From Syngnathus acus (taxonomy: Eukaryota > Chordata > Actinopteri > Syngnathiformes > Syngnathidae), in assembly GCF_901709675.1 (NCBI RefSeq), contig NC_051098.1, positions 11,934,918 through 11,998,917 of the forward strand: a stretch of 64,000 bases of DNA, read 5' to 3'. Positions within the stretch are counted from its first letter, which is position 1. Every line of letters starts with the position of its first letter. A model generated the notes under the pieces. That model was not told the origin of the DNA. It did not search any database and was given only the letters and a program-made list of their open reading frames with translations. Below, piece after piece: positions 51,062 to 63,800 of this stretch. Position numbers and translations under genes: made by a program.

Positions 51062-51883
51062 TTCATGTACTTGCCAAAATAAACAAATCAAATCAAAATG
51101 TATGTATGAGTTCAAGTTTGTCCATACTTGAATAACAACAAATAAAATCAGTCAAAACTATGAAATGTGATTCTCAGGTTTTATAAACAATGAAAAATCT
51201 TATTACCAAACAAAGATTATAACTGAATATTTACTGAATGTTTTCATACAAACAGGTCACATAAAAAATATGATGTCACAATATTTCAACTGAGCAGGAA
51301 TAAAAGTGATTTTTAGTTATGCTTTAGTTGTCTTTTGTTTCATGGGAAATCGCAGAAAAATAAAATATACTTTTACAGAAAAAAAAACTTTTGTGATAAA
51401 TAACCTAAAGACACTTTATCACTTTATCAATAAATAAATTAAGAGAAAACACCAACGTCACCTTACACACAAATGACCAACTAGCCGTTTCTACCCAGTG
51501 TCATGAGAAATTGTTTTTGTACTACTTTGCAAAAGTATTAGCCCCCTTGAACTTCTTGACTTTTTTGTCACAGTTAGGCTTCAAACACCGCACATCCTTC
51601 CTGAGCAACTTGTGCGCTTATTTAAATCTCCAAGCGAGGTGGTGACCTCACAAGTTCCATCATATTTTTTCTTCCCATCACTTTTCTTTGATGATCGATT
51701 GAGAGAAATCACACGACAGCGTGCTTCCTCGTCTCAAAAGACACTTTGGGCCTTCCTCTTTCGCTGAGGTTCTTTGTCTTAAAACCCCTTCGAGTTTTGA
51801 CACCAAAGACGTTTCTCCGTGTTTCCTTCCAAATTCCTCGACGGCCTATTCCCCAAAGACAAGTTTGTTACTCTTCGCTTGGA
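51062..51883. other. Convergent 3' intergenic stretch
   Basis: Between the CD225 gene stop and the stop codon of the minus-strand gene at 51884. AT-rich, and it holds the presumed 3'UTRs of both genes. No coding content recognised. Confidence 0.5.
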
Positions 51884-54800
51884 TCACATGACGCAAACAC
51901 CGTGCAACTTCATTGTCTCTGTACTCACACTGCTTGGCTGTTCTAGAGAAGCAGACTGTTCCCCACAGCTGTGAAGAATGACAGACTTTGAACGTCCCTG
52001 GGGAGGTTCACTATCACAAAATGACCGGTGGGCTTCGTGTGCGGAGACATCTAAGCCCACTTTGGCCTGAAATAGTTGCCCGAGAGATTCCTGGAGTACC
52101 TACAGTGGCACGACAACAACTTGGCTCAGTAAAAGAGCAGCGTGACCATATCTGGAAGTGGTGATATAACTTGATCATTTATTAGGTGTTGTCTTGGTTT
52201 CATGATGTCAAAATGTGAACAACATGAGGGAGAGGCCAGGTTGAATACCAATTCAAACACCTGCAGTGAATAACGCAGTTAGTGTTTTACACAAAAAAGA
52301 ACCATAGTCTGGTTTCGACTGGTTTTATTTTATTTAGCTTTTATTTATGTTAGTTGGAATCTAGAAAGACTCTTTTTCATTTTATTTGACTTGAAAAGGA
52401 GTAGACTATTTATGTGAAGTGAATCCATCAAAAGATTCCTCTTTTTTTTAATTAAAATAATTACAGAAAGTCAAAAAAGTTGTCTATTTTATTTTATATA
52501 TTTATTTTATTATTTTATAATTTGCTGTTAAAAATAATTATAATTAAAATAATTACGGAAAGTCAAAAACGTTGTCTATTTTATTTTATATATTTATTTT
52601 ATTATTTTTATATTTTGCTGTTAAAAATACACTCCCAATGAAGTGACAAAACCGGGTGACTGCTGAATGTAACTGTTAAACTAACTTGACTTATTTACTT
52701 TTAAAATGAAGTAGTCAGTAAAGGAACTATTTTAATTTTTGAATCAAGTAATCCACATAGGAACTAAATAACTGTGGCAGCTGCAACAAAAGTCCGAAGA
52801 CACACTCAAAAGTGACCAGGAATGGAAAAGCTGAATTCATTTTCAGGATGTTTGCTTGTTTGTACCTTCCAGAAAAGTCTCTCGAAGGCAGGGGCGGAAT
52901 CGTTACTCATGTCTTTAATTGCCACATGGGACAAACAGTGTAGCAACAGCACGGAAAAGCCCCCAACTGAATGAAGTCTCTGGCGGCGGAAAAAGAGCGT
53001 CTCATCTGCTTCCTGTCAACATGGTGACATGAAGTGTACAGTGAGAACCTTCATCTTATCAATGAATGGCCACTTTAGTTTCAGCCCTCAAATGGCAACA
53101 CTAAGAGGGGGAAAAAAATTATTTAAAGGTCAAACAGAGATTTTTCACAAAAGTTGCCATTGTGAAAAAGCTTTTTTGAGTTGATGGATTTTCACAATAA
53201 TAAACCATAACCACTTTGAAATGGTGAAAGATTATTTCTTTTTAAATTTTTGGTTTTTTTGCTTAGCAAACCAATTTTTCCGATTGACAAACAACTAACA
53301 TTTTCTGTGGCTTATTGATGTGACGGGTTTCAGTCCTGCTGTTGGCTTTCTTTTCTACCCTCAGTTGGACCAATAGAGAAGACTTTAAGCATATCGGAAC
53401 ATTGCCAACAGGATGTTTGTGGTCAAACTCGACACCAGTAAAAGTGCGGTTTGTGAACCAAGTCGACAACAGGAAGATTCGTGGTGAACGATTCACCTAT
53501 GCAGCAAGACTTTGAGTTGATGTGCAAAAATGATATGCAATTGAATTTAAAAAATCACATATTTCAGATTCAACATACCGTATTTTCCGCACTATAAGGC
53601 GCACCGGATTATAAGGTGCACCTTCAATGAATGGCCCATTTTAAAACTTTGTCCATATATAAAGCGCACCGGATTATAAGGCGCACCTTCAATGAATGGC
53701 CCATTTTAAACCTTTGTCCATATATAAGATATATATACATTTGGCCGGCGGGCCGGACTTTGGACACGCCTGCTGTAGTGGCTCAATATTGGTCCATATA
53801 TAAGGTGCACCTGATTTTAAGGCGCACTGTCGGCTTTTGAGAAAATTGGAGGTTTTTAGGTGCGCCTTATAGTGCGGAAAATACGGTATGTTTAATGACA
53901 CAATTCATGACAATGTAGTAGCAAAGTTGCTTCAGCATGTCCAGTGTTGAAGGAGGAAGCTTTAGTTCCTATTCTTATACTCCAGTGTTGAAGGAGACGC
54001 TTTATACTGGAACATTATGGTATTAGAGAAGTTACTCTGAACTGGGTCAAAAGTTAAAAGGCATGTAATGTGTTTACATTACCCGATAAAAGAAGGAATT
54101 CCTGAAGGTGTTATTATGGTAGTTGTTACTAGGAAGCCTCGCAGCTATTTGGAGAGAAACAGTTGGAGTCTGTAGAGAGAAATGAAAAAACATCATACGG
54201 ACTCCTCATAAATAAATACAGGCACAATGTATTGTGAAATAATAATTATGAGAAAGAGTGAAATGTTACAAACAAGTTTTCGTGCGTGCAAGGTGTGCAT
54301 GAGAAACAGTCCATGTTGGTACAGAAGGAATTCTTTGGGGTTGAGGCTGGATGGCTCCAACGGGATTAACTCTCCCTCACATTCCCACTGACATTCCAGT
54401 TCATCCAAAAATCTCTCGCCACTTTTGTCTGAGCAAAACAGAGACCGATTATACACAGAGAAATGTGTAGTCATTAAGGGAGAATGATATGACAAGGCCT
54501 CGATTGAGTCTCAAGTGGGCTTATGAAATAAGGAAACACTATATTCGTAAAAAGAAATGCTTCTGGTACATTTTTACCACCATTGACTGAGTTTTCGAGA
54601 ACAACCTATGACAAAAGACATAAAACTGCAAATATGATTGTTTAGAGCACCCCCATGGTTCTCAAGCAATGGACTATTCCATCTTCTTACGGCACACATG
54701 TGGAGACTTGATTCAGGATGAGGGTAGTAAAAGAAATGTTGGTGTGTTGTGAGTATAAAGCGATGTTATCCTAGTGGAGTCAAGAAGAGATGGGAAGAGT

Positions 54801-57800
54801 AAAGCAATTTTTTTTTTTTATCAAAGCTAGCCAATGTTTCAATCTTTTTTATGGTGACGCAAAATGTGAGTAACACTGCTGTAAGTGTCAGTACAGAGAA
54901 TAAAGAGAGAGATCAGTAAGAGCAAAATTCTCAAGGATTTCATCACAATTGATTTTTTTTCCTCAAATTAACACATAATATTAAAAACAAAAAAACAATG
55001 AAATATGATGTAACTTCTCCTCCCACCTTTTAACCCTTGCTCCACTCCTTTCAAAAGCTGAAATAGAGGTGAGAGTTGCAGCAACTTTGTCCACTCCTCC
55101 TCTGAGAATGAAAGCAAAACCCTAATAATGTGGCACAAATCCAGCGTTTTAAGTATTACAACTGGATTACCTGGAATTGTTGGGACAGTGATGTGACTTG
55201 GTGGAACACATGCTGTCAAGAAATGTAATTTTTTATTTTTTTTTGGAGCATTTGCCTGCCATGACTATGGTGGAAAAGCAAAATGAATTGCTGGCCAACG
55301 TGTCAGTTGCTCTTTGATTAAACTAGGAAGCAGCTGGGACTTTGTATTCTATCTTTAGTATGCCATTTAACCTATGCCACAACCCCCCACTCCACCCGTT
55401 TTAACCAACCAGTGTTTACATCTGCGATACTTAGCAACAAATACATTAGGATTGATTACGGAATGTGGTAATCAAAATCACCGTTAAAAATTAGTCTACT
55501 CCCAATGACTCACAAAGTCATTATGCATCAGGTCATATTTTTTCCAAATTGTTTATTACCTCCATCTGGCTGCTGGTTAGTGCCAAAAGCGTTTTGGCGA
55601 CTGAGGTTAGGGTTAGAGTTGACTTGCTGTTTATCAACCGCAAATTGATGGTTCATTCTGTCCAGCAGAGGTAAAATCTTCCTTTGGAGCAAACTCATGA
55701 CGTTCCCGGTCGGTCTGGGTCGACACAAGCGAATCAGACCGTATTCTTTGTACCAGAATTTTCCACGCAGGACTTCCTGAACAAAGAAATTTTTATAAAA
55801 TGGAAGCTTTACTTGAAGTATTTTCATGTGTGCCAACCTGAGCCGTGTCAGCACGCAGCTTGGAAAGGTGGCGAACAAATTGCAGCTTAATGAGAGCAAC
55901 ATCTAAATCGGACAATCTGGAAGAACATTGCTCCCACATTTCTCCCAGCGTCGGCTCTCTGTCCTGCGGTTACAAATTGAACACACTGGAAATTAGAAAT
56001 TATTTTTCCGCTCCAAAAAAAAATGTTCCGACCGTGAGGCGGGCACTCGCTGTCCGTTCTTCTCCTCTTTGTGTGTTCCATTTGTCCTGATCTTGTTGCA
56101 GCTGCTCCATGCGTAAGTCCATCATGTCAAGGCCTGACATCAACTCAGTGTACCAAACACAATGCTGATCCCACTCCTCTTCATCCACTAAGCGCACAGA
56201 AACAAAAATGGAGGTAAATATTCATGTCAATTAAAGGTTTCTTTTTATGTGTTTTTCTCTCATAGCATCTTACCCAGGCTGAGGACATTCAAAACATGTG
56301 GAGGAAGGATCAGAGACAAGGTGGCACGTTGGGCTACTCTTCTTTGGGCTTCAGCCTGGGCTAAGTCGTGCATTTCCACAGCTGCTTCCCTTAGCGGCCT
56401 GCCTGACCACAGGACCTGCAAGGTAAGGCAAGGCGAAATAAATAAATATTTAATGAACTGAAATTAATTTAAATAAATAAATATTTTTTTATTCATTGTT
56501 TTAATAATAAATAAATAAATGTTTTTTTTAATAAAATTATAAAAATATAAATAAAAATTAATTTAAATAAATAAATAAATTGAGATACGTCACACCTCAT
56601 TAACCTCATGATGGCTGCCAACGTCCATCAGTCTCAGAAAACACCGGAACACGGCTGAGTCCACATCAGCAAGGATGTCCTCCTCCCGTCGCCTCTGCTG
56701 CTGCCAATAAGTGTTCCGCGCACACACTTCTCTCTCCAGAGCCTCCACCTGGCCTCAAAATCAACAACGATTACCAAAAAGGCCCGATTTCATGCAAGTC
56801 AAGAAATCACTTCCCTGATCACCCCCAAAAAAAACCTGCAAGCTGTCGTTTTGATCCGCCACAGTCAACCAATAGGAGGCTGTGATGGGTACGACGGTGT
56901 CTGTGAGCACATCCCGCCTGGCTCCAACCACAGGAGCCAACACAGCAGTTACAGGATCAACTGCTTGAGAGCCATAACGGATTGCCACCAGACCTGCAGA
57001 ATTGATGCAAGCCTATTTGCTCTAGAAATATATCAAATCCTGCACTTTATTTTCATACCATTGCCATCAGGGTCCTCCATGGTACCTGCCAGCCCTGTCG
57101 TGCATCCTGTGATGAGATCGGACTGGCACCCCAACACGGGTACGCTGAGACCTGTTCCCATTGGATCAGGGTAGTCCATACCCAGCAAGGCAGGGACTGA
57201 TGTGTTTGAACCTGGCAGAGTCATGTCTCCTGAAGGGCATAAATGTTGTGTAAGACTTGCACCAGTGACTATCATGTCTAGTCATGTTCTCACCCAGAGC
57301 GCCTCCATCCTGCTGCAGGCCCTCAGTAGTGTCCAGCAGGATCTCCAACCTGGTCTGAAGCTGCAGCTGACAATGCTGACTCCTCCTCCAGTTCAGATGG
57401 AGCTCCTCTGCCATTGCAGCAATACGATCTTGCCAGTGACACCCTCGCTCTGCTCCATGATGAAGCTGCAAAGCTGGTTCTGACTCCCACTCTTCACTCA
57501 GGAGCCTCAGGAGCTCTACTGTTTTGAACATAACCGCCAGAACCTATAATCAAAGTTTTTGCTTTACATATGTTTCTTTTTTTTTTATTTCTTTAGTCTT
57601 GTTTGCTAATGAAAAACACCTTGCTGTCTAAAAGAGTCTGGTATCCTCCTGCATGAGCTACCAGCTGCCCGGCTCGGATGCTTGCACCTCCCACTCGTGT
57701 CATTCTCCCACTCAGAGGTTCCATAAAGGGTTCACCCAGCAGGACTCTACCTACTGGCAGCACAACACCTTACAAGTACACAAAGTTTTAATGAACTTAT

Positions 57801-60800
57801 GTGGTACTTTGACATCGGTGTTTTATTTGTTTCACGGCTTTCCCCATTGAAATTAATTTAAATCTAAAAACTAATCCAAATAAATAGTTAAATACAAAAT
57901 AAATTACATAAATTAATTAAATTAATGAATAGCATTGTGTAAACACATAATAAAAGACAATACCCGTCACCGGATCGAGACTGATGCCAACAGTCAGCAC
58001 AACGTTTCCCGTCCGAGGATCCATCATTGGATAACCAATCTGGACAGGTTGCGGCAAACGTGTGATGGGGCATATATGTGTCTTCCCCAGTGGGTAGACC
58101 AGACCAGTTTGTGGCTGGATGGTAACGGCCAGAATAGGTACTGGGACTCCCGTGTCTGCATCTGCCATGGGGGCACCCAGCTGCAGTTTTTGACCTGGGC
58201 GAAGGCCTCTGAGACAGATGTTGGGCAGAGGTTGGTTTGAGTGGCAGGAGGTCGGGTATGGAATGAAAGGTATAGGAGGACTTTCCCATTTCTTGTTGTC
58301 TCCTTGTAGGGATAAAAGGTGAGACGAGAGTTAGAGCAGTGATTGGTATTTACAATGTCTGTTATTTGTACAATGTCACTGCTTAATCTAGCTATACTTT
58401 ATAATATTTTTTATATAATGTACCGTATTTTCCGCACTATAAGGCACACCTAAAAAACTCAAATTTTCTCAAATGCGCCTTATAATCCGGTGCGCCTTAT
58501 ATATGGCCCAATATTGAGCCACTACAGCAGGCGTGTCCAAAGTCCGGCCCGCGGGCCAAATGTATATATTGTACATATGGACAAAGTTTTACAATTAATT
58601 GAAGGTGCGCCTTATATATGGCCCAATATTGAGCCACTACAGCAGGCGTGTCCAAAGTCCGGCCCGCGGGCCAAATGTATACATCGTACATATGGACAAA
58701 GTTTTACAATTAATTGAAGGTGCGCCTTATAATCCGGTGCGCCTTATATATGGACAAAGTTTTAAAATTGGCTATTCATTGAAGGTGCGCCTTATAGTGC
58801 GGAAAATACGGTAAATAAAGCAATTATTCTAATTATAATTATTATACCAATAATTATCAACTTTAGACCGTTACTCTAGTTCAGTGTTCAATACCTGCAC
58901 ACAAATCAGTCGTGATGACCAAAGTGGCACTTTCGGGGTCATAGGCGACGTTTCCAACAATGGGTAGAACATGACCGGTTTGTGGATGCACGAAGAAATC
59001 TGGAGGAACCGCCATAGTGTGACCGTTGCTCAGCAACATGTGGCTGTGAGCGTTTGGTCTAACAAGGCCTGTGACTGTGTCGTAATGAGCAGGGCAACAT
59101 TCTCGCAGAGATCCATCAGAACCTGGAAAGACTTTTGTTATTGCAGGACATACATTGACCAACAGATGGCAGTGTGAGTCAAGTGAGCGTTTACCAAAGA
59201 TGCCGTCTTTGCTCAGCACAGTGCCTGTGTAAGGACAGAGCAATTTGGCCCCCGTGCCTTCACCCAAGAGCCCCCAGGAGCCCTGGCGCCGACATTCTGC
59301 TGATACCAACCCTCCCATTTCTCCCACGAGCGACCTTAACCGCTGGATCAAACTGAGAACAGATGAGCAATGAGAGTTCAGGAGAAGACCTCAGTGCAAG
59401 CTGTAAAAAATGGCAATACTTTTGTTGGCGCTGTCCAAAAGCTGTCTGGTGGATCTTGCCCAATATTCTGCTACATTCTCGCACTTGAGCCGTGAACACA
59501 CTGTGGACCTTCTGCTGTGCCTGCTGCTCTCGCCTCAAAACCTGGAGGATGCCAAGTGGAAAAGAAATACTTTTTCCATGTGACGCTTCCACTTTGAGAT
59601 CTTTTTAAGATTAAGTTGGTGTGAATTAAGAATTATGTCAATTAAACCTGAAGCTGACTGTTGAGCAGCATCCTCAGGTGCGAAGCCAAAGACCTCCTGC
59701 GGACCACCTCCTTCTCCACCTCTCTTCTGGTCTTCTCGTAAACGTCGTCCGTGCTCTCCTCATCCACCAAGCGAGGGTGGAGCATCCGGAGTTTCTCGAG
59801 GACACCCTGATAAAGCTCCTTGACCTGCATTTACAAAAGCCATACATAGTAGCAGGATCCCACATGGATAGATCTGAAGGTTGTCATGCGCACCTCGATG
59901 GTGAGCTGTCCGAGCCGTGAAGTGACTGACACGCTGTGTTTGAGAAGCAGGTTGTAGAAAGTGTTGCTGCTGAAGGCCTCCAGATCCACCTGGTGTTCGT
60001 AATCCCAGAATTCCTCTGAAGGCTCTGTACCGAGACGATCATAAAGAGGTCACTTTCACCAAAGACAAGTCTAAACTCAATCCTGCAATTTGGGAGTTCA
60101 ATGTTCAGACCTGAAATGTTCCCTAAACATAAAAACAGGCAATGCAGAAAGCAATAGTTTAAAAACAATCACGTTTGTTTCTCGAGTTTTGAATTGTTGC
60201 CCCAAAAAATTATTTCAGTATCTTTGAAAAATAATTTGTCTTTTACACAGACATTGAGGATGAGTTTTTAAATTTTTGCAGATTAATTTATTTGACTTAA
60301 AATATAATATACCGCTCTAGGAAACCCACATTTGTAGTGGGAATGTGTAAAAATGTAGATTTAAATGTAATATAGCATTTTCAATGTAGTTTTAAAATAG
60401 AATGTATTTCTGATCATTGTCTGACCTGCATGTAGAAACAAGCCAACTCAGTAGTAGTAGGTCAAAATTACATGTTTTGACATCATGTTGCAATTAATGC
60501 TTCCATCTCGAGAGTTGGGCAATCAACTCTCAGTACATGTGTGTATTATGTTCATACATGGACATTCTGTGTATTGCAGGTGCACGTGGAGCAGAGGTTG
60601 CGTAACACACAGTGTACATGTGTGGCGTGTACCTGGTTGAATGGAAGTCAGCCTGATGACAGCTTGTTGTTTTCTGTGTATTTTCATTTGTGACATCACC
60701 CTTGAACCTTTTGATGCGTAGTCTTCCATGTGATAGGTCATCTGCCGTGTGTGATACCGCGCCGTGATTGGCTTCTTCTCAGGCCAACCATACTCGTGGA

Positions 60801-63800
60801 AAAGGATCTGGAAACGTGAGTTGGATTATGGTTGTGTGGTACACAAAAAAAAAAGAAGTGAGGGATGTTCTTTTGATTCTCATCGGCAAATATTTTTGTG
60901 GGTGGTGCACCAACCAAGACAATGACACATAAACACAAGATGAGGGCGGCTCCAAACAAAAGACCTCCCGTCACCAGCCAGTCAGGACGCAGTAAAAGGT
61001 TTCTTCTCTTCCTGATGCCCACTCTTGTGACGTGACGTGGAATAGTTGCAAAGAAGGGCCCCGGCTCGTAACATTGGCCTCCTGCAGCCATTACCCGCAC
61101 GTACTGGTGAGGGACAAAAAGTGGAGGTCAAATAAACACAGCAAGCAGAACATGGAATCTTAGAATGTGAGATTTAAAGACCAAACCTCATAACTGCCTC
61201 TTTAAGATTACATAATCTTACCATATGTTTGTGATGATGGCTGCTAAGCCTAAAAACATAAACTCCGGGTTGGTTGAAGACAATTGAAAAAAAGCTGGGA
61301 GGTGTCCAGGAGAGAGTCAGCTCCTCTTTCAGTTTCCTCAATGACCCCCAGTCAAAATCACTGTTTGTGTTGTACAAGTTGTCACTGACAAAAAGATGAA
61401 GAATCATTGATGATTGTCTTAACAAAGGGAAACTTTAACTGGCCACTTACACATCGTACTGAGGATAATCACGAGGGGTGACGGTGAACAATAGAACATC
61501 GCCCAAGTGGAGACATGTTGTGGGGTTGAGAATTCCACTGAGACTTTCCCTCGATTCTCCCTTATTACTATTATCCATGCTCCCGCTCATATTTTCCATT
61601 TTGCCCATATCCCACGGAAGGACAGACTCATCTAAAAAGAGTATAAAATAAAAAATATTGACTGCCTTGCATATGACTGGTGGAATTAGGAATCCAGATT
61701 ATTTTCAAACCATGAGGCCTGGGAGTTTCCCGCAGCTCTGTGAGTGACAAAAACAGTTGTTGAAGTTCGATGCCTTCGCTAAAGAGGCCGGTAAATCCCG
61801 CATCTGTATTCGCACGGCACATGAAGACAAAGGAAAACTTGAGAGACATGTACAGAGAGGAACAACAATGAGAAAAGGTGTTTACGTGTGAGCCCAACCG
61901 CTTGTCTGAACAATGTAGACCGGGCGTGGAGGGGTGAGATGGCTGCCACATTGCAAGCTCCCCTGGGAGTCCCAAACTTTAAAGAGAGTCTCCAGCATGG
62001 TGCCGGAGAAGCCCGACACCTGCATACAAATAATATCTGTTATCAAAGTAGGTCAACAAGACACTGAAGAAGCTTGTCTGAACGTTTCGCAGGAAAGATA
62101 AAACTGTTTTGGGGCTTTGAGTACATTGTCTGCCTAGCTCAAACTATTTATTAGTGTGAAGGTGAAACCTTCACACTATTGTTATTGTTGTCCTTTATTA
62201 GTGTGAAGGTTTCACCTTCACACTATTGTTATTCCTGTCCTTTATTATTGTGTGAAGGCGATGGCCTTCACACATATGTTATTCTACACCATTCTCTATT
62301 ATTAGTGTGAAGGTGTAACCTTCACACTATTGTTATTCCTGTCCTTTATTAGTGTGAAGGTGTAACCTTCACACTATTGTTATTCCTGTCCTTTATTATT
62401 ATTATTATTATTATTAGTGTGAAGGTGAAACCTTCACACTATTGTTATTCCTGTCCTTTATTATTAGTGTGAAGGTGAAGACATAATTCAACACATTCAA
62501 ATCACATTGGGGACATTCCCAAACTTGCCAAATTCAAAATTTTCACGTTTTCATCTTTTATTTTGAAATTCACACCCAATTCACCAATATTTCCTTTTTC
62601 CTTCTCATTTCTACATTTTTCAACCCATTCAACCCATTCCAACTTTCAACTGTTCATTATCTTTCTACCTATTCCACAACTTACCAAAAACTTCACATCT
62701 TTTATTTTGAAATTCACACCCAATTCCTTTTTCCCGTCTCATTTCTACATTTTTCAACCGATTCAACCCATTCCAACTTTCAACTGTTCATTATCTTTCT
62801 ACCTATTCCACAACTTACCAAAAACTTCACATCTTTTATTTTGAAATTCACACCCAATTCCTTTTTCCCTTCTCATTTCTACATTTTTCAACCGAGTCAA
62901 CCCATTCCAACTTTCAACTGTTCATCATTTTTCTACCTATTCCAACACTTCCCAAAAACTTCACATCTTTTATTTTGAAATTCACACCCAATTCCTTTTT
63001 CCCTTCTCATTTCTACATTTTTCAACCGATTCAACCCATTCCAACTTTCAACTGTTCATCATTTTCCTACCTATTCCACAACTTCCCACTTACCAAACAT
63101 TTCACGTTTTCAATTTTGAAATTCACACCCAATTTTCCTAAATTTCCTTTTTCCCTTCTTATTTCTACATTTTTCAACCGATTCAACTTGTTTCAACATC
63201 ATTCTTCTTCACCTTCACACGCAATTTCTTCAGGAATTGCAATTCTAGTTGTGTTTAGTATTGTCTCATGGAAAACTGCAGTCGATGGAAAAGGAAAAAA
63301 AATGTCCAGCAAGAACTTTTCCATTGCTGCTGAGTTTTGATTAGAAGTGCGGTTACACACTGAATTGGTCGGCAGCCAATCACAAGGCACATATGCACAA
63401 ATGATTCACGCTAACTTTCAAGGGTAATGAGCAATCACTGGCGGAGCTAGAGGGGGAGCCCTGGGGGCATTGTCCCCCCCGACACCCAGGTGCCAGGCCA
63501 GATATATTTTTTTTCCCAGGATTATTTCCACCTTATTTCACCCTGTTATTTTTTGTGATCTCAGAATGAATATTTACCATTTTTTCTGAAAATTTTCGGA
63601 ATTTGTAAAAAACATTTTTATATATTTACGGACCACCTAATTTTCTGACACCCAGCGCTCCCTCATGGATAAGAGTCTATCCCCCCCACTGTCTTAAATG
63701 ATGGATGTCTTTTGCTCACCCGACTATCAGAACTTAAAACCAGCTCCAGTTCTCCACTAGACTTGCACTGTAGTCTCAGGTGACTTTCAGGCCTTTTCCT

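Noticed and set aside
51746-51946. Plus-strand ORF beginning MGLPLSLRFF
   Set aside because: It overlaps the last exon of the minus-strand gene on the opposite strand and has no recognisable content.
53263-53496. Minus-strand ORF as an extra exon of the large gene
   Set aside because: No acceptor and donor pair around it keeps phase 0, which the flanking exons require. One alternative frame had a weakly suggestive stretch (LVSSLTTNILLAMFRYA), but a stop follows at once.
54193-54273. Stop codon at 54193 as the end of the large gene
   Set aside because: Reading on gives a hydrophobic intron-like tail, whereas two further exons (52866-53012 and 51884-52099) join in phase and continue a sensible protein.
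62563-63340. Overlapping ORFs rich in Phe/Ser/Pro near 62.6-63.3 kb
   Set aside because: They follow the minisatellite period and repeat the same peptide. They sit in an intron of the minus-strand gene.
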